DNA from: Bacteroidales bacterium
Lineage (GTDB): Bacteria > Bacteroidota > Bacteroidia > Bacteroidales > WCHB1-69
Length of the DNA: 63,660 bases
Assembly (NCBI GenBank): GCA_017649855.1
Contig: JAGCGA010000031.1
Coordinates: 1-63,660, forward strand
Reading direction: 5' to 3'
The position numbers and the translations under genes are program-made. Positions 40,641 through 50,537 of this stretch are shown here, piece by piece. The notes beneath the pieces are model-generated. The model was not told the DNA's origin. It worked only from the letters and a program-made list of their open reading frames with translations, and searched no databases. The stretch's first letter is position 1. Each line of letters starts with the position of its first letter.

Positions 40641-43600
40641 CTAGAGCACCACGATAGACCCTTTCTTCACAAAGGGCCTACCTTCTCTATTTTTGTAATG
40701 CAAGACGTAGTTATAGACAACGTCGGTCATCAGTTTGCCCTGAACGGAGCCATCCCACTCAAAGTCTTTCGTCGCGGAGTGGAAGACCAACTCGCCCCAG
40801 CGGTTGTAGATGTGGATGGAGCAATCGCTGATCTGGTGTTTGGCACGCTCGTCCAGCCTGAAGAGGTCGTTGAGACCGTCGGCATTGCTGGGGGTGATCG
40901 CATTGGGCAGATAGACATTCAACTCACAATAGGGAACCTCAAAAGATGCCGTAGCCTCGCAAGGCTCCCGCGTGGCGCTCACACGATAGGTACCCGAGTG
41001 GTCCACCTCCACCTGGGTGGTCGTCTCGCCCGTGTTCCATAGATAGTTCGTGAAGTCGCCCTCCACGGTGAGGGTCATCGTCAGCTCATCACAGTAGTCG
41101 TCCGCAGAGGCTATGATATGGAGGGAGGTGTCCACCACCGTCAGCTGCAGGGCGATGATGCTATCACAGCCCACAGCATTTTCCAGTATGTAGGTGGCTT
41201 CCTGATTGCTTTCGGCATACCAATTCCCGTCCAGCCACAGGAACGGGCCGCAAGAGGTTCTCACGTCGTGCACCAGGCTGTTGTAGAGCACCGTGACCTC
41301 CATGGTAATCACACTGTCGGCGCCTGTGCTGGCGGGCAGGATCACCGTCCGCACGTCACTCGCCGTGAAGGTCTCTCCATTCCACACCAGCGGCAAGTCG
41401 TTCTCACACAGCGTGCTGTCCAAGGTCACATACTGGTTGAGGTACACATGAAGGTGGTAATTCACCGCGCTGTCGCAGCCCACATGATTCAACAAGTGGA
41501 AGACGGAGTCTGCCTCCCCCATAAAGTAGCTGTCTTGGTACGTCCAATCGGGCAGTTGGTTTTCCACGATGGTGTCAAAGACGGCGCTTTGGCTGTGATG
41601 TCGGATGATCAGATGCAGCGTGTCCGTCTGCGCGCAGCCGTGCAGGTCCGTGTGCGGATAGAGGAAGGTGCCCGTCTGCGTATAGTCGGTGCCATGCCAG
41701 CTGTAGCTCTCGCATTCCGTCGCCGTGTCCGACTCGTGCTGGGCGTGCCACACGGTCAGCTGCAGTGTCACGATGCTGTCGCAGCCCCACTGGTTGCCGC
41801 CCGCGATTGTGTGCACCGGCGGCGTCACCGGCGTCTCCGCATAGGTCTGGCCATCGATCCAGGTGTAGCTCTCACAGGCCGTCCGCACGTCCGTGCCGGT
41901 CGTGTTGTAGTGCACCGTCACCTCCATTGTCACGATGCTGTCGGCGCCTGTGCTGGCCAGCAGCGTCACCGTGCGCACGTCACTGGCCGTGAAGGTCTCC
42001 CCGTTCCACACCAGCGGCAGGTCGTTCTCGCACAGGGTGCTGTCCATGGTGACGTACAGATTGGGATAGACGAACAGATGATAGCTCACCACACTGTCGC
42101 AGCCCTCGAGGTTGGGGATATGGATCAGCGTGTCGGTCGTGCCCCCGAAATGATGGCCCTGGTACTGCCACGTCGCCAACTGGTTCTCCACAATCGTATC
42201 ATGGACGACGCTTTGGCTGTCGTGCAGGATCGTCAGGTGCAGCGTGTCCGTCTGCGCGCAGCCGTGCAGGTCCGTGTGCGGGTACAGGAAGGTGCCTGTC
42301 TGCGTATAGTCGGTGCCGTGCCAGTTGTAGCTCTCGCACGCCGTCGCCGTGTCCGACTCGTGCTGGGCGTGCCACACCGTCAGCTGCAGCGTCACGACGC
42401 TGTCGCAGCCCCACTGGTTGCCATCCGCGATCGTGTGCACCGGCGGCGTCACCGGCGTCTCCGTATAGGTCTGGCCATCGATCCAGGTGTAGCTCTCGCA
42501 GGCCGTCTGCACGTCCGTGCCCGTCGTGTTGTAGTGCACCGTCACCTCCATCGTCACGATGCTGTCCGCGCCCGTGCTGGCGGGCAGCGTCACCGTGCGC
42601 ACGTCACTCGCCGTGAAGGTCTCCCCGTTCCACACCAGTGGCAGGTCATTCTCGCACAGGGTGTTGCTCATGGTGACGTATATATTGGGATAGACGAACA
42701 GATGATAGCTGATGGCACTGTCACAGCCCTCGAGGTTGGGGATATGGATCAGCGTGTCGGTGGTTCCGTTGAAATGGTGGCCCTGGTACTGCCACATCGC
42801 CAGCTGGTTCTCCACGATCGTGTCATGGACGACGCTTTGGCTGTCGTGCAGGATCGTCAGGTGCAGTGTGTCCGTCTGCGCGCAGCCGTGCAGGTCCGTG
42901 TGCGGGTACAGGAAGGTGCCCGTCTGCGTATAGTCGGTGCCATGCCAACTGTAGCTCTCGCAGGCCGTCACCGTGTCCGACTCATGCTGGGCGTGCCATA
43001 CGGTCAGCTGCAGTGTCACGACGCTGTCGCAGCCCCACTGGTTGCCGCCCACGATCGTGTGCACCGGCGGCGTCACCGGCGTTTGCGTATAGGTCTGGCC
43101 ATCGATCCAGGTATAGCTCTCGCAGGCCGTCTGCACGTCCGTGCCCGTCGTGTTGTAGTGCACCGTCACCTCCATCGTCACGATGCTGTCCGCGCCTGTG
43201 CTGGCGGGCAGCGTCACCGTGCGCACGTCACTCTCCGTGAAGGTCTCCCCGTTCCACACCAGCGGCAAGTCGTTCTCACACAGGGTGCTGTCCTTGGTGA
43301 CGTACAGATTGGGATAGACGAACAGATGATAGCTCACCGCACTGTCGCAGCCCTCGAGGTTGGGGATATGGATCAGTGTGTCGGTAGTTCCGTTGAAATG
43401 GTGGCCCTGGTACTGCCACGTCGCCAGCTGGTTCTCCACGATCGTGTCATGGACAACGCTCTGGCTGTGATGATAGATGGTCAGATGCAGCGTGTCAACT
43501 TGGTCGCAGCCATGGATATCGGTATGCGGATAGAGGTAGGTGCCCGAGGTGTCGAAGGTCATGCCGTGCCACCCATATTGTTCACATTCCGTCACCGTTT

Positions 43601-44771
43601 CCGATTCGTGCAGGGGCTGGAACATCTCCACCCACACGCTGTCGGTTCGTTGACAGTAGGTGGAATAGGCGGTCACCGTCACATATAGGGAGCTGTCCAC
43701 CGTTATCGTGAGGGTGGGATCATCGCTCCCGTTGCTCCAGTGGTAGTGTTCCGCGCCAGCAGCAGAGAGGGTCACGGAGCCGTGCGGGCAGACGGGCAAC
43801 GAGGTGGTGGTGATGAGCAGCGGAGGTTGCGTGTGGATCGTCACGAACAGAGAGTCGGCCTCCGTCGTGTCGATGCCGTTGGTCATGACCAGCGTGTATA
43901 GTCCGGCCATACTGGCGGTCACGTGTGGGATCACGGGGTTGGCCACCGAGTCCGTCCAGCCGTTAGGGCCCGTCCATAGGTACGTGACGCCGTACGAGGG
44001 GGTGTTGCAATAGAGGAAGAGGGTGTCGTCTTCACAGACAGGGGAGTTGCTGGCGACCGCCTCGGTGATGGAGCAGTCGGCCATCGCGTTGAGGGAATCG
44101 GCGGTATTGGTGGCGGTAGAGAAGGTGATTGTCCCGTAACGTCCGTAATTGGATGCGAAGTTGGTGATCAGCAGCAGATAATACTCCCCTTCTTGGGCAT
44201 TGGGGATGTAACACCATTCCGTCGCGTCGGTGGCGTAGCTGCAGTCCACGAGATTGCCATAGGGGTAGCGGTTGTTATAGGTGTTGGGCGGCTGATGGTG
44301 CCCGGTAGAGCCCACCACATGGCTCAGCACATTGTTTTGGGTATTCAACTCATAGACACCGCAGCAGAGATTGTCCAGGAAGTCAGCATTCGTCTCCGCG
44401 TGGAAAGGTCCCCAGCAGGCGAAGTCCACGTCGATACCGACACTGTCTTGGTCAAATTGTTCGATATGGAAGAGCAATTCGCCGGGCTCCGAGATACGGA
44501 GATAGTACCATGCGGGAGCCGGGGCGTCGCTCAGGCAGGCCACCCTGTTGGTATCCGGGAAGAAGGAGCCAAAGGCGTTGCCCTCGGTTCCGGAGGCGTA
44601 GGTGATGCCATACGGATTCAGGTCCGTGCAGAACGGGAGGATGCCTTGAAAGGCGCACGGGGAGCCCATCTCCGTGCTCTGCGGATAATCACACTGGGCC
44701 CAGGACCTTCCCAGGAAGAGCAGAAGGGCGAACAGCGCCAATACGGGTTTTATGTGTGCAGTCTTCAACAA
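40641..44771 (-). CDS. Giant repeat protein with type IX (type B) sorting domain
   Basis: About 1,376 residues from TTG 44771; this start is chosen because the -7 box TATCTTTG at 44781-44788 lies 9 bases upstream and the signal peptide follows at once (VLALFALLLFLGRSWA|QCDYP). An ATG at 44915 is in frame but lies upstream of the promoter. The N-terminal domain (about 25-240) is followed by Ig/PKD-like units (YLWTGPNGWTDSVANPVIPH). Then come about three near-identical 208-residue repeats (period 624 bp; for example at 41775, 42399 and 43023) built from VWHAQHESDT, CESYSWHGTDYTQTGTFLYP, VVHDTIVENQLATWQYQGHH and STLCENDLPLVWNGETF, plus degenerate edge copies. The end is a gliding-motility-associated C-terminal domain (VYLPNAITPSNADGLNDLFR; FEWDGSVQGKLMTDVVYNYV), the export signal for the type IX system. 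Probably a surface adhesin or matrix protein. Confidence 0.92.
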   Translation of the reverse strand: MLKTAHIKPVLALFALLLFLGRSWAQCDYPQSTEMGSPCAFQGILPFCTDLNPYGITYASGTEGNAFGSFFPDTNRVACLSDAPAPAWYYLRISEPGELLFHIEQFDQDSVGIDVDFACWGPFHAETNADFLDNLCCGVYELNTQNNVLSHVVGSTGHHQPPNTYNNRYPYGNLVDCSYATDATEWCYIPNAQEGEYYLLLITNFASNYGRYGTITFSTATNTADSLNAMADCSITEAVASNSPVCEDDTLFLYCNTPSYGVTYLWTGPNGWTDSVANPVIPHVTASMAGLYTLVMTNGIDTTEADSLFVTIHTQPPLLITTTSLPVCPHGSVTLSAAGAEHYHWSNGSDDPTLTITVDSSLYVTVTAYSTYCQRTDSVWVEMFQPLHESETVTECEQYGWHGMTFDTSGTYLYPHTDIHGCDQVDTLHLTIYHHSQSVVHDTIVENQLATWQYQGHHFNGTTDTLIHIPNLEGCDSAVSYHLFVYPNLYVTKDSTLCENDLPLVWNGETFTESDVRTVTLPASTGADSIVTMEVTVHYNTTGTDVQTACESYTWIDGQTYTQTPVTPPVHTIVGGNQWGCDSVVTLQLTVWHAQHESDTVTACESYSWHGTDYTQTGTFLYPHTDLHGCAQTDTLHLTILHDSQSVVHDTIVENQLAMWQYQGHHFNGTTDTLIHIPNLEGCDSAISYHLFVYPNIYVTMSNTLCENDLPLVWNGETFTASDVRTVTLPASTGADSIVTMEVTVHYNTTGTDVQTACESYTWIDGQTYTETPVTPPVHTIADGNQWGCDSVVTLQLTVWHAQHESDTATACESYNWHGTDYTQTGTFLYPHTDLHGCAQTDTLHLTILHDSQSVVHDTIVENQLATWQYQGHHFGGTTDTLIHIPNLEGCDSVVSYHLFVYPNLYVTMDSTLCENDLPLVWNGETFTASDVRTVTLLASTGADSIVTMEVTVHYNTTGTDVRTACESYTWIDGQTYAETPVTPPVHTIAGGNQWGCDSIVTLQLTVWHAQHESDTATECESYSWHGTDYTQTGTFLYPHTDLHGCAQTDTLHLIIRHHSQSAVFDTIVENQLPDWTYQDSYFMGEADSVFHLLNHVGCDSAVNYHLHVYLNQYVTLDSTLCENDLPLVWNGETFTASDVRTVILPASTGADSVITMEVTVLYNSLVHDVRTSCGPFLWLDGNWYAESNQEATYILENAVGCDSIIALQLTVVDTSLHIIASADDYCDELTMTLTVEGDFTNYLWNTGETTTQVEVDHSGTYRVSATREPCEATASFEVPYCELNVYLPNAITPSNADGLNDLFRLDERAKHQISDCSIHIYNRWGELVFHSATKDFEWDGSVQGKLMTDVVYNYVLHYKNREGRPFVKKGSIVVL

Positions 44772-44780
44772 GATAACTGG

Positions 44781-44788
44781 CAAAGATA
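44781..44788 (-). promoter_or_regulatory. -7 promoter box TAtcTTTG for the repeat protein; implies a near-leaderless TTG start
   Basis: The minus strand reads TATCTTTGCCAGTTATC then TTG at 44771. A transcription start 5-8 bases beyond the box leaves almost no 5' leader. Confidence 0.55.
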
Positions 44789-44968
44789 GGATTTCCCAAG
44801 AGGTCAGATCTCCACTTCCGAAAATTTTATACACAGTCCCCTCGTAACATCTTTCAGGCATGCAGGCCGCTCCACCATTTGTTTTTGCTTCATTATCAGG
44901 CTCATGACCATGCATTTATGGTGACAAAATAATTTACAAAGAACGCCTTAAGCTGAAACATTTTTTTG

Positions 44969-44976
44969 TATTTTTG
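44969..44976 (+). promoter_or_regulatory. -7 promoter box TAttTTTG for the OPT transporter gene
   Basis: TATTTTTGGCGC lies 40 bases before ATG 45016 and is divergent from the repeat-protein gene. Confidence 0.6.
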
Positions 44977-45015
44977 GCGCTTTATTTTTGATTTATCAAT
45001 AAGCTAAAAATCAAT

Positions 45016-47034
45016 ATGAAAGAACAAGAAGTATCCCATGAGGAAAACATGGAAGAAATCAAATTGCCCGACAACGCCTATCGCGAGTTAAAGGACGGGG
45101 AAACTTACAAGCCCATCCTGTTAGGGGAGAAGAAATATCCCGAGTTGAATGCTTGGACGATTATCTGGGGTATCATCATGGCGGTCATCTTCTCGGCAGC
45201 TACAGCCTATTCGGGGCTCCGTTTCGGCCAGGTCTTCGAGGCCGCCATCCCGATTGCCATCATTGCCGTGGGTGCCTCCACGTTGGCCAAGCGCAAGAGT
45301 CCTTTGTCAGAGAATGTGCTCATCCAGTCCATCGGCGCCAGCTCCGGCGTCATCGTGGCGGGTGCCATCTTCACCTTGCCGGCCATCTACATCATCAAGG
45401 AGACCAACCCGGCGTTAGGGGCGGAGATACAGGTCAACTTCTGGCAGATCTTCCTCTCATCCCTCTTTGGCGGTTTCTTGGGCATTCTGTTCCTGATACC
45501 GTTCCGCAAGTATTTCGTCTCCGACATGCACGGCAAGTATCCGTTCCCGGAGGCCACCGCGACCACCGAGATCATCGTGTCGGGAGCCAAGGGCGGCAAC
45601 CAGGCCAAGTTATTGCTTATCAGCGGTCTTATCGGCGGTCTGTACGACTTCCTGATGACGACCTTCCACTTCTGGGCTGACACCATCTCCACGCGCATGT
45701 GCGGCTGGGGTGAGAAGCTGGCCATGGACCACAAGTTCGTCTTCAAGATGAGTGCCGAGTCCATCCTGTTGGGCACGGGCTATCTTATCGGTCTCAAGTA
45801 TGCGGCCATCATCTGTGCCGGCTCCGCCCTCTCCTGGTGGATCATCGTGCCGCTGTTAGGGCAGTATGGGGTCACTCCCGACCTGACCCCGATGAGCACG
45901 TTAGATCCCGAGTTCATCTTCTCCAACTATGTGCGCTACATTGGCATCGGCGGCATCGCCATGGCTGGCATCCTGGGCGTCATCAAGTCCGCGGGTGTCA
46001 TCAAGAAGTCGATGAGCGTCGCCTTCAAGGCCGGCAAGCAGAGCGGTGGTGACCAGCAGGTGTTGCGCACCCAGCGTGACATCCCGATGAAGATCATCCT
46101 GCTCGGGTTCCTCGCCTTGATCATCCTCATGACCATCTTCTTCTTCGTGGGCGGCATGGAGATGAACCTCACCCAGGTCATCGTCGGCCTGCTGGTGGTC
46201 TTCCTCTTCGCCTTCCTCTTCACGACGGTCGCTGCCACCGCCATCGCCACTGTCGGCACCAACCCGGTGTCGGGCATGACGATGATGACGCTGATCCTTT
46301 CTTCCTTCATCCTCTCTGCAGTGGGCCTGAAGGGCGGCACCGGCATCATCACCTCCCTGGTGGTGGGCGGTATCGTCTGCTCCGCCTTGGCCATGGCCGG
46401 CGGTTTCATCACCGACCTGAAGATCGGTTACTGGATCGGCACCTCCCCCTACAAGCAGGAGTCTTTCAAGTTCGTGGGCACGCTCGTCTCGGCCCTGACC
46501 GTCGGTGCGGTCATCATGTTGTTGTCGAAGACCTACGGCTACACGGGTGAAGGCGCTTTGGTGGCTCCGCAGGCCAACGCCATGGCTGCCATCATCGAGC
46601 CGCTGATGTTCGGCGGACAGACCCCCTGGATGCTCTACATCATCGGCGCCATCCTGGCCATCCTGCTGGATGTCGTCGGCGTCCCCGCACTGGCCTTCTC
46701 CTTAGGTATGTTCATCCCCTTGCAGCTGAACCTGCCCTTGCTCGTGGGCGGCTTCCTGGCTTGGCTCATCAAGACCCGCAGCCAAGATGCCGACCTCAAC
46801 AAGGCACGCAGCGAGAAGGGTACCCTGCTGGCCTCCGGTCTGCTCGCCGGCGGCGCCATCATGGGCATCATCAGCGCTATCCTCAAATACGCCGGCGTGG
46901 AGCCGACCTTCATGGCCAACTACATCGGCACCCCCACCTACAACATCCTCGCCATCGTCATGTTCGTGGCCCTCTGCTGCTACCTCGTCTTCCATGCCCT
47001 CAGCGCCAAGAAAACTGAAGTTTCAGAATCGTAA
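45016..47034 (+). CDS. OPT-family oligopeptide transporter
   Basis: 672 residues with a hydrophilic N-terminal tail and about 14-16 membrane helices, the size and layout of bacterial OPT proteins. The first helix pair contains AWTIIWGIIMAVIFSAATAYSGL-type sequence with the family motif YSGLRFGQVFEAAIP; ENVLIQSIGASSGVIVAGAI follows, and later GTNPVSGMTMMTLILSSFIL and FMIG-type helices. OPT carriers are secondary (proton-coupled) transporters of small peptides or metal-peptide chelates across the inner membrane. Monocistronic from its own promoter or leading into the dNK operon, which starts 35 bases downstream. Confidence 0.93.
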   Translation: MKEQEVSHEENMEEIKLPDNAYRELKDGETYKPILLGEKKYPELNAWTIIWGIIMAVIFSAATAYSGLRFGQVFEAAIPIAIIAVGASTLAKRKSPLSENVLIQSIGASSGVIVAGAIFTLPAIYIIKETNPALGAEIQVNFWQIFLSSLFGGFLGILFLIPFRKYFVSDMHGKYPFPEATATTEIIVSGAKGGNQAKLLLISGLIGGLYDFLMTTFHFWADTISTRMCGWGEKLAMDHKFVFKMSAESILLGTGYLIGLKYAAIICAGSALSWWIIVPLLGQYGVTPDLTPMSTLDPEFIFSNYVRYIGIGGIAMAGILGVIKSAGVIKKSMSVAFKAGKQSGGDQQVLRTQRDIPMKIILLGFLALIILMTIFFFVGGMEMNLTQVIVGLLVVFLFAFLFTTVAATAIATVGTNPVSGMTMMTLILSSFILSAVGLKGGTGIITSLVVGGIVCSALAMAGGFITDLKIGYWIGTSPYKQESFKFVGTLVSALTVGAVIMLLSKTYGYTGEGALVAPQANAMAAIIEPLMFGGQTPWMLYIIGAILAILLDVVGVPALAFSLGMFIPLQLNLPLLVGGFLAWLIKTRSQDADLNKARSEKGTLLASGLLAGGAIMGIISAILKYAGVEPTFMANYIGTPTYNILAIVMFVALCCYLVFHALSAKKTEVSES

Positions 47035-47069
47035 ACCCTTATTATTCACCTTATAACAACCATAACACT

Positions 47070-47687
47070 ATGCATATAGCCGTCGCAGGAAACATCGGTT
47101 CCGGAAAGACCACCCTCACCAACATGCTGGCCAAACACTATGGCTGGGATGCCCTCTACGAGAGCGTGGACGACAATCCTTACCTGGCCAGCTTCTACCA
47201 AGACATGCAACGCTGGTCTTTCAACATCCAGATCTACTTCCTCAACAGCCGCTTCCGTCAGGTCATCGACATCCGCAAGCGCAAGAAGAGTGTCATCCAA
47301 GACCGTACCATCTACGAGGATGCCTACATCTTCGCCCCCAACCTGCATGACATGGACCTGATGGCCACCCGTGATTTCGAGAACTACAAGTCGCTCTTTG
47401 AGCTGATGAAACAGTTCCTGCAACCACCAGATCTGCTCATCTACCTGAAGGCCGACATCCCCACCCTCATCACCCAGATCGGCAAGCGCGGGCGCGCCTA
47501 CGAGGACACCATCCGCTACTCTTATCTGGAGAACCTCAATGAACGCTATGAGAAGTGGATAGACAACTACAAGGACGGCAAGCTGCTCATCGTGGATGTC
47601 AACACCACCAAGTTCGCCGAGCGTCCGGAGGATTTCGGCAGCATCATCGAGCGCATCGACGCGGAGTTGTTCGGTTTATTCCAGTAG
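47070..47687 (+). CDS. Deoxynucleoside kinase
   Basis: 205 residues. P-loop VAGNIGSGKTTLTNML at the N-terminus, the substrate/LID-region motif IQDRTIYEDAYIFAPNLHDM (DR-T/S), and RGRAYEDTIRYSYLENLNERY near the C-terminus match the dNK/dGK/dAK family. It phosphorylates deoxynucleosides to monophosphates using ATP; the specific base cannot be told from sequence. First gene of a compact co-directional set up to holB, with four bases to kdsB. Confidence 0.93.
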   Translation: MHIAVAGNIGSGKTTLTNMLAKHYGWDALYESVDDNPYLASFYQDMQRWSFNIQIYFLNSRFRQVIDIRKRKKSVIQDRTIYEDAYIFAPNLHDMDLMATRDFENYKSLFELMKQFLQPPDLLIYLKADIPTLITQIGKRGRAYEDTIRYSYLENLNERYEKWIDNYKDGKLLIVDVNTTKFAERPEDFGSIIERIDAELFGLFQ

Positions 47688-47691
47688 CATC

Positions 47692-48426
47692 ATGAAGTTC
47701 GTGGGCATCATTCCAGCCAGGTACGCCTCCACCAGGTTCCCCGGCAAGCCGCTGGCCATCCTCCAGGGCAAGCCGATGATCCAGGTGGTCTATGAGCGCG
47801 TGAAAGCGTCGGCACTCTCCCAGGTCGTCGTCGCCACCGACCACCCGCTGATCCAGCAGTGTGTGCTCGACTTCGGCGGAGAGGTCGCGATGACCCGTCC
47901 CGACCACCCCTCCGGCACCGACCGCTGTGGCGAGGTGGCGGCCACCCTGTCGCTGAACGACGAGGATGTGATCGTCAACATCCAAGGCGACGAGCCCGGC
48001 ATCAGCCGCCAGGAGATCGACCTGCTGACCAGCCTTTTCCAACGACCCGAGGTCTGTCTGGCCACCCTTGTGAAGCCCTTCACGGACGAGGAGCGGGCCC
48101 ATAACCCCAATGTGGTGAAGGCGGTGCTGGCCGACAATGGCAAGGTGCTCTACTTCAGCCGCTACCCCATCCCCTTCCAGCGCGACCCCGGCCAGGAGCC
48201 CGTCACCCACTACCAACACCTCGGCATCTACGCCTACCGTTACAAGACCTTGAAGGCCATCACCCAGCTGCCCCCCTCCTCTCTCGAGAAAACGGAGAAG
48301 CTGGAACAACTGCGATGGCTGCAAAACGGCTTCGACATCTATGCCGCCAGCTGTCACTACCAAGGCATCGGCATCGACACCCCCGAAGACCTGGCTCTAT
48401 ACAACGCCCAACATTCAAAACTGTAA
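47692..48426 (+). CDS. kdsB: 3-deoxy-manno-octulosonate cytidylyltransferase
   Basis: 244 residues from ATG 47692; the frame extends upstream inside the kinase gene and is not used. It activates Kdo with CTP to CMP-Kdo for the lipopolysaccharide inner core. Signature blocks are IIPARYASTRFPGKPLAILQ, DHPSGTDRCGEVAATL, NIQGDEPGISRQEIDLL and KTEKLEQLRWLQNGFDI. Four bases separate it from the kinase. Confidence 0.96.
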   Translation: MKFVGIIPARYASTRFPGKPLAILQGKPMIQVVYERVKASALSQVVVATDHPLIQQCVLDFGGEVAMTRPDHPSGTDRCGEVAATLSLNDEDVIVNIQGDEPGISRQEIDLLTSLFQRPEVCLATLVKPFTDEERAHNPNVVKAVLADNGKVLYFSRYPIPFQRDPGQEPVTHYQHLGIYAYRYKTLKAITQLPPSSLEKTEKLEQLRWLQNGFDIYAASCHYQGIGIDTPEDLALYNAQHSKL

Positions 48427-48441
48427 ACACCACCCACCCCT

Positions 48442-49818
48442 ATGATACGATATATCACCAAAGCCTTACTAGAGAATGACTCCATCTATGTCAACGACCT
48501 GGGGACCTTCACCAAGCACTATGTCTCCGCCAAGATCGAAGGCGACACGATGCTTCCCCCGCATTATGAGGTCACCCTGGACACGGACATCGACCATGAG
48601 GAGATCATCTTCACCAACCTGGTCTGCCGGGAAAAACAATGCCTGATCACCCAAGCCAACGCAGAGATCCTGCAATGGGTGGACGAGCTGAAGAATGCCC
48701 TGGCGAACAACAAGAATGTCACCTTTGAAGGCTTTGGCACCTTCTCCCTCGTCAAAGACAAGATCCTCTTCGAGAGCGGGCAGATCGATGACCTGAACTG
48801 GGAATTTGAAGGCATGGAGACTCTCTCCCTGAAGCCCAACGCCATCCTGGTTCCCGAAGAGGAAGTGATGGAGGAACCGGAACCTGTTGCAGAACTGGAG
48901 CCCGTTGTGGAGCCTGAACCTGTTGCAAAACCTGAACCGATTGTAGAGCCGGAACCTGAAACAGAACCGGAGCCCGTTGCCGAGCCCGAGCCGGTACAAG
49001 AGCCAGAGCCTGTAGAAGAACCCGAGCCCGAACCGGTGGTTGAACCAGAGCCTATTGTCGAGCCAGAGCCAACGGTGGAACCCGAGCCCGTAGAAGAGCC
49101 CGAGCCTGTCATCCAATACAGTCATGTGGCGGACGAAGAGCCCAAGACGGAACCGATTGAAGAACCGACAGCCGTGGAAGAGCCTGTATTTATCGCTGAA
49201 CCCGAACCGGAGGAAGAGCCCACACCCGTGGAAGAGCCTGTCGAAGAACCTGAGCCCGATGAAGAAGCTGACACTTCCAAGGGCGGTGACGTTCCTGAAC
49301 GGCATGCCGGCAAACGCAAAAGACGTATATGGCCATGGATTCTGATCTTACTCCTATTGGCTGCGGCGGCTGTACTGTTTTTCATCTTACGCCAACAGGC
49401 ACTGGACATTTTAAATCAATTGCCGCACAGAAGAAGCACCGACCAGGTAATCGATTCCCTGCCTCAAGAGACAGATGTCATGGCGCTTGACGACACTTTG
49501 GACATCATTGAGCCAGAAGAGGTTGACGCCCCTGCCGTCTATATCCCCGACACGCTTCGTTTAACAGCAGACCAAAAGTATCCTTACATTCAATTTGAGC
49601 AAGGACATTTCTACGTGATTGCAGGCAGTTTCCCGGCCGAGAAGGATGCCCTCGCGCACATCCGGCAGACTCATCTGGATGCCTTCAACCCGTCCTTGGT
49701 GCTCCAGGATGGCGTCAAGAACATCCGTATCTGCATCGGCATCTACGACACGGAGGAGCGTGCCCAGCAGTTCATCGACAGCCTCCAAAAGAAATATTGG
49801 ATCCTCAAAGCGGAATAG
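48442..49818 (+). CDS. HU-like (CCDC81-type) plus SPOR-domain membrane protein
   Basis: 458 residues. Residues about 1-130 resemble the bacterial HU-CCDC81 double domain ([33 protein letters not shown], and again [16 protein letters not shown]). About 148-275 are a Glu-Pro repeat region ([16 protein letters not shown]). Residues about 293-317 are one membrane helix ([20 protein letters not shown]) after a basic cluster KRKRR. The C-terminus (about 383-458, [20 protein letters not shown]) is a SPOR domain, which binds denuded peptidoglycan glycans at division sites. The topology would put HU-like domains in the cytosol and SPOR in the periplasm. Role in septation or nucleoid-envelope linkage is inference. 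It lies between kdsB and pssA in an operon. Confidence 0.9.
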   Translation: MIRYITKALLENDSIYVNDLGTFTKHYVSAKIEGDTMLPPHYEVTLDTDIDHEEIIFTNLVCREKQCLITQANAEILQWVDELKNALANNKNVTFEGFGTFSLVKDKILFESGQIDDLNWEFEGMETLSLKPNAILVPEEEVMEEPEPVAELEPVVEPEPVAKPEPIVEPEPETEPEPVAEPEPVQEPEPVEEPEPEPVVEPEPIVEPEPTVEPEPVEEPEPVIQYSHVADEEPKTEPIEEPTAVEEPVFIAEPEPEEEPTPVEEPVEEPEPDEEADTSKGGDVPERHAGKRKRRIWPWILILLLLAAAAVLFFILRQQALDILNQLPHRRSTDQVIDSLPQETDVMALDDTLDIIEPEEVDAPAVYIPDTLRLTADQKYPYIQFEQGHFYVIAGSFPAEKDALAHIRQTHLDAFNPSLVLQDGVKNIRICIGIYDTEERAQQFIDSLQKKYWILKAE

Positions 49819-49820
49819 TC

Positions 49821-50537
49821 ATGAAGAAACATATCCCCAACACCCTCACCTGTCTGAACCTGGTCTGCGGCTGCATCTCCATCATGGCCTCCCTGAAGGG
49901 CAATCTGGAGCCGGCGGCGCTATGGATCATCGCAGCGGCAATATTTGACTTCATGGACGGTTTTGCCGCGCGGCTGCTCAAGGTATCCTCCCCGTTGGGC
50001 AAGGAGCTGGACTCGCTGTCTGACATCGTCTCCTTTGGGGTGGCCCCCGCCATGATCATCTTCGTATGGCTAAGCCGTTGTTTTTATGAGATGCCCTCTA
50101 TCTTTCACGAGAGCATTCTCCGTTGGCTCCCCTACACCCTCTTCATCATCCCGTCGCTCTCGGCTGTCCGGCTTGCGCGTTTTAACATGGACGAGCGGCA
50201 GCACACCAACTTCATCGGTCTGCCCACGCCCGCCAACGCCCTGTTCCTCGCCTTCGTCCCCTACGCCGCCGAGCGCGTCCCCTTCCTGAACAACTTCTGG
50301 GTCGTATGGATCTTCGCCATCGTCTTCGCACTGCTCCTGGTGAGCAACATCCACATGATCTCGCTCAAATTCAAGAGTTTTGAGTTCAAAGACGAGAACA
50401 TCGTGCGGTACATCATCCTGTTGTTGGGCATCTTGCTCTTCATCTTATTCCGATGGAGCTCATTCCCCATCACCATCCTTTGTTATCTGCTCATTTGTCT
50501 CATCTATCACGCCATCATCAAATTCCAGAATATATGA
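49821..50537 (+). CDS. pssA: CDP-diacylglycerol-serine O-phosphatidyltransferase
   Basis: 238 residues from ATG 49821, two bases after the stop of the SPOR gene. The CDP-alcohol phosphatidyltransferase motif is complete: FMDGFAARLLKVSSPLGKEL then DSLSDIVSFG (D-G-x2-A-R-x8-G-x3-D-x3-D). It has six or so membrane helices. It makes phosphatidylserine, the precursor of phosphatidylethanolamine, in the inner membrane. Its TGA overlaps the ATG of the next gene (ATGA), a sign of translational coupling. Confidence 0.95.
   Translation: MKKHIPNTLTCLNLVCGCISIMASLKGNLEPAALWIIAAAIFDFMDGFAARLLKVSSPLGKELDSLSDIVSFGVAPAMIIFVWLSRCFYEMPSIFHESILRWLPYTLFIIPSLSAVRLARFNMDERQHTNFIGLPTPANALFLAFVPYAAERVPFLNNFWVVWIFAIVFALLLVSNIHMISLKFKSFEFKDENIVRYIILLLGILLFILFRWSSFPITILCYLLICLIYHAIIKFQNI

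Noticed and set aside
41118..43688. An 856-codon plus-strand frame opposite the 208-residue repeats
   Set aside because: Composition (HRHLHCHDAV-type repeats) is the antisense image of the real repeat protein, which has a signal peptide and sorting domain.
44772..44915. Start of the repeat protein at ATG 44915 or 44861
   Set aside because: It would place 45-60 non-hydrophobic residues before the signal peptide and put the start upstream of the -7 box.
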